From: an uncultured Lachnospiraceae bacterium
GTDB lineage: Bacteria; Bacillota; Clostridia; Lachnospirales; Lachnospiraceae
Assembly: GCA_910588775.1 (NCBI GenBank)
Contig: CAJURH010000017.1
Coordinates: forward strand, 29,812 to 52,553
Direction of reading: 5' to 3'
Length of the DNA stretch: 22,742 bases
Below, one piece after another: positions 22,644 through 22,742 of the stretch; position 1 is the stretch's first letter, and each line of letters begins with the position of its first letter. The position numbers and the translations under genes are program-made. A model generated the notes under the pieces. That model saw only the letters and a list, made by a program, of their open reading frames with translations. It searched no databases and had not been told where the DNA came from.

Positions 22644-22742
22644 TTAAGGCTTGGTGGGGTTCATCACGGTGGGTGGTGGGCCCCTCTTTTTTGTGTTTTT
22701 TAATGCCGCTGATAGGATGGCGATAGGGGAAAAAATCGTACT
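22644..22742 (-). CDS. Possible 3' end of an unidentified minus-strand gene
   Basis: The minus-strand frame is open from the window edge to TAA at 22646-22644 and encodes at least 32 residues, ending KKRGPPPTVMNPTKP. A terminator-like hairpin lies downstream in the same direction, which supports a real gene end. I do not recognise the protein. An overlapping + strand frame of about 60 codons is also open, so the coding direction is not certain. Confidence 0.25.
   Translation of the reverse strand, partial: STIFSPIAILSAALKNTKKRGPPPTVMNPTKP

Larger units (their letters stand above)
22332..22742. mobile_element. Unidentified DNA inserted in, or joined to, comM
   Basis: From base 22332 the sequence no longer encodes ComM in any forward frame. 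It contains a perfect inverted repeat (22474-22505), a minus-strand terminator (22540-22569) and the end of an open minus-strand frame (22644-22742). A minus-strand frame through about 22470-22332 reads Lys/Glu/Arg-rich peptide (SETEKRLKNRKNKM) but has no proper start. No transposase, integrase, terminal repeat or target duplication can be recognised because only one edge is present. It could be the end of an integrative element, a smaller insertion or an assembly join. Confidence 0.45.

Noticed and set aside
22332..22742. Group II intron or IS66-type insertion as the identity of the comM interruption
   Set aside because: The junction does not show a GTGCG-type intron start, and no reverse transcriptase, transposase or terminal repeat is visible; only one edge is in the window.

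Overview
This window looks like a chromosomal segment of a Clostridia genome, most likely Lachnospiraceae (Clostridium cluster XIVa). That assignment is an inference. It rests on the style of the proteins, the hrcA-grpE-dnaK-dnaJ order, a DnaK with the shortened Firmicutes ATPase domain, a UPF0297-RuvX-UPF0473 block, a sporulation sigma-K gene, strong AGGAGG-type ribosome binding sites and frequent TTG starts. Genes are dense on the + strand from 1 to about 18,030. From 18,700 on, the DNA becomes more AT-rich, accessory and partly decayed.

Layout. (1) 1-4086: heat-shock operon hrcA (3' end only), grpE, dnaK, dnaJ, closed by a strong terminator. (2) 4103-10120: a sigma-A promoter followed by a secreted papain-fold/Big_2 protein, an AEC-family transporter, prmA, rsmE, a cysteine desulfurase and thiI, closed by a terminator. 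The last four serve translation: protein L11 methylation, 16S rRNA m3U1498, and sulfur supply for tRNA s4U8. (3) 10138-10490, minus strand: a stand-alone HPr-like gene with its own promoter, lacking the phosphorylatable histidine. (4) 10557-18032: mtaB, then from a clear promoter ireB, ruvX, a UPF0473 gene, a Fur-family regulator, rnj, a ylbF-family gene, a short MltG-like membrane protein, trmR and trhP. This resembles the B. subtilis yrzL-yrrK-yrzB-yrrL-yrrM-yrrN/O cluster with fur, rnj and ylbF inserted. It joins RNA turnover, tRNA anticodon modification (t6A37 methylthiolation, U34 hydroxylation and methylation) and cell-wall/kinase regulation. (5) 18015-18641, minus strand: sigK, uninterrupted, apparently without a pro-sequence, and overlapping trhP tail to tail.

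(6) 18726-21275: accessory region. It holds a frameshifted C-terminal remnant of an Rpn/PD-(D/E)XK-type protein, a terminator, and a two-gene minus-strand unit encoding a membrane-anchored anti-sigma-like/DUF4367-type protein and a small secreted protein, plus AT-rich spacers. (7) 21276-22742: a comM (YifB, Mg-chelatase-like AAA+) gene that is intact to residue 352. It then passes abruptly, inside the conserved AAMN-PCPCG motif, into unrelated DNA carrying a perfect 12-bp inverted repeat, a minus-strand terminator and the end of an unidentified minus-strand reading frame. This may be the edge of an integrated element or an assembly join.

The best candidates for unusual biology are the interrupted comM and its flank, the HPr-like protein with Asp in place of His15, the catalytic-domain-less MltG-like protein next to trmR/trhP, and the uncharacterised secreted/anti-sigma-like pair. 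No CRISPR array, tRNA, rRNA or complete insertion sequence was seen. The first ~50 bases do not read as HrcA and may be a contig-edge artefact.
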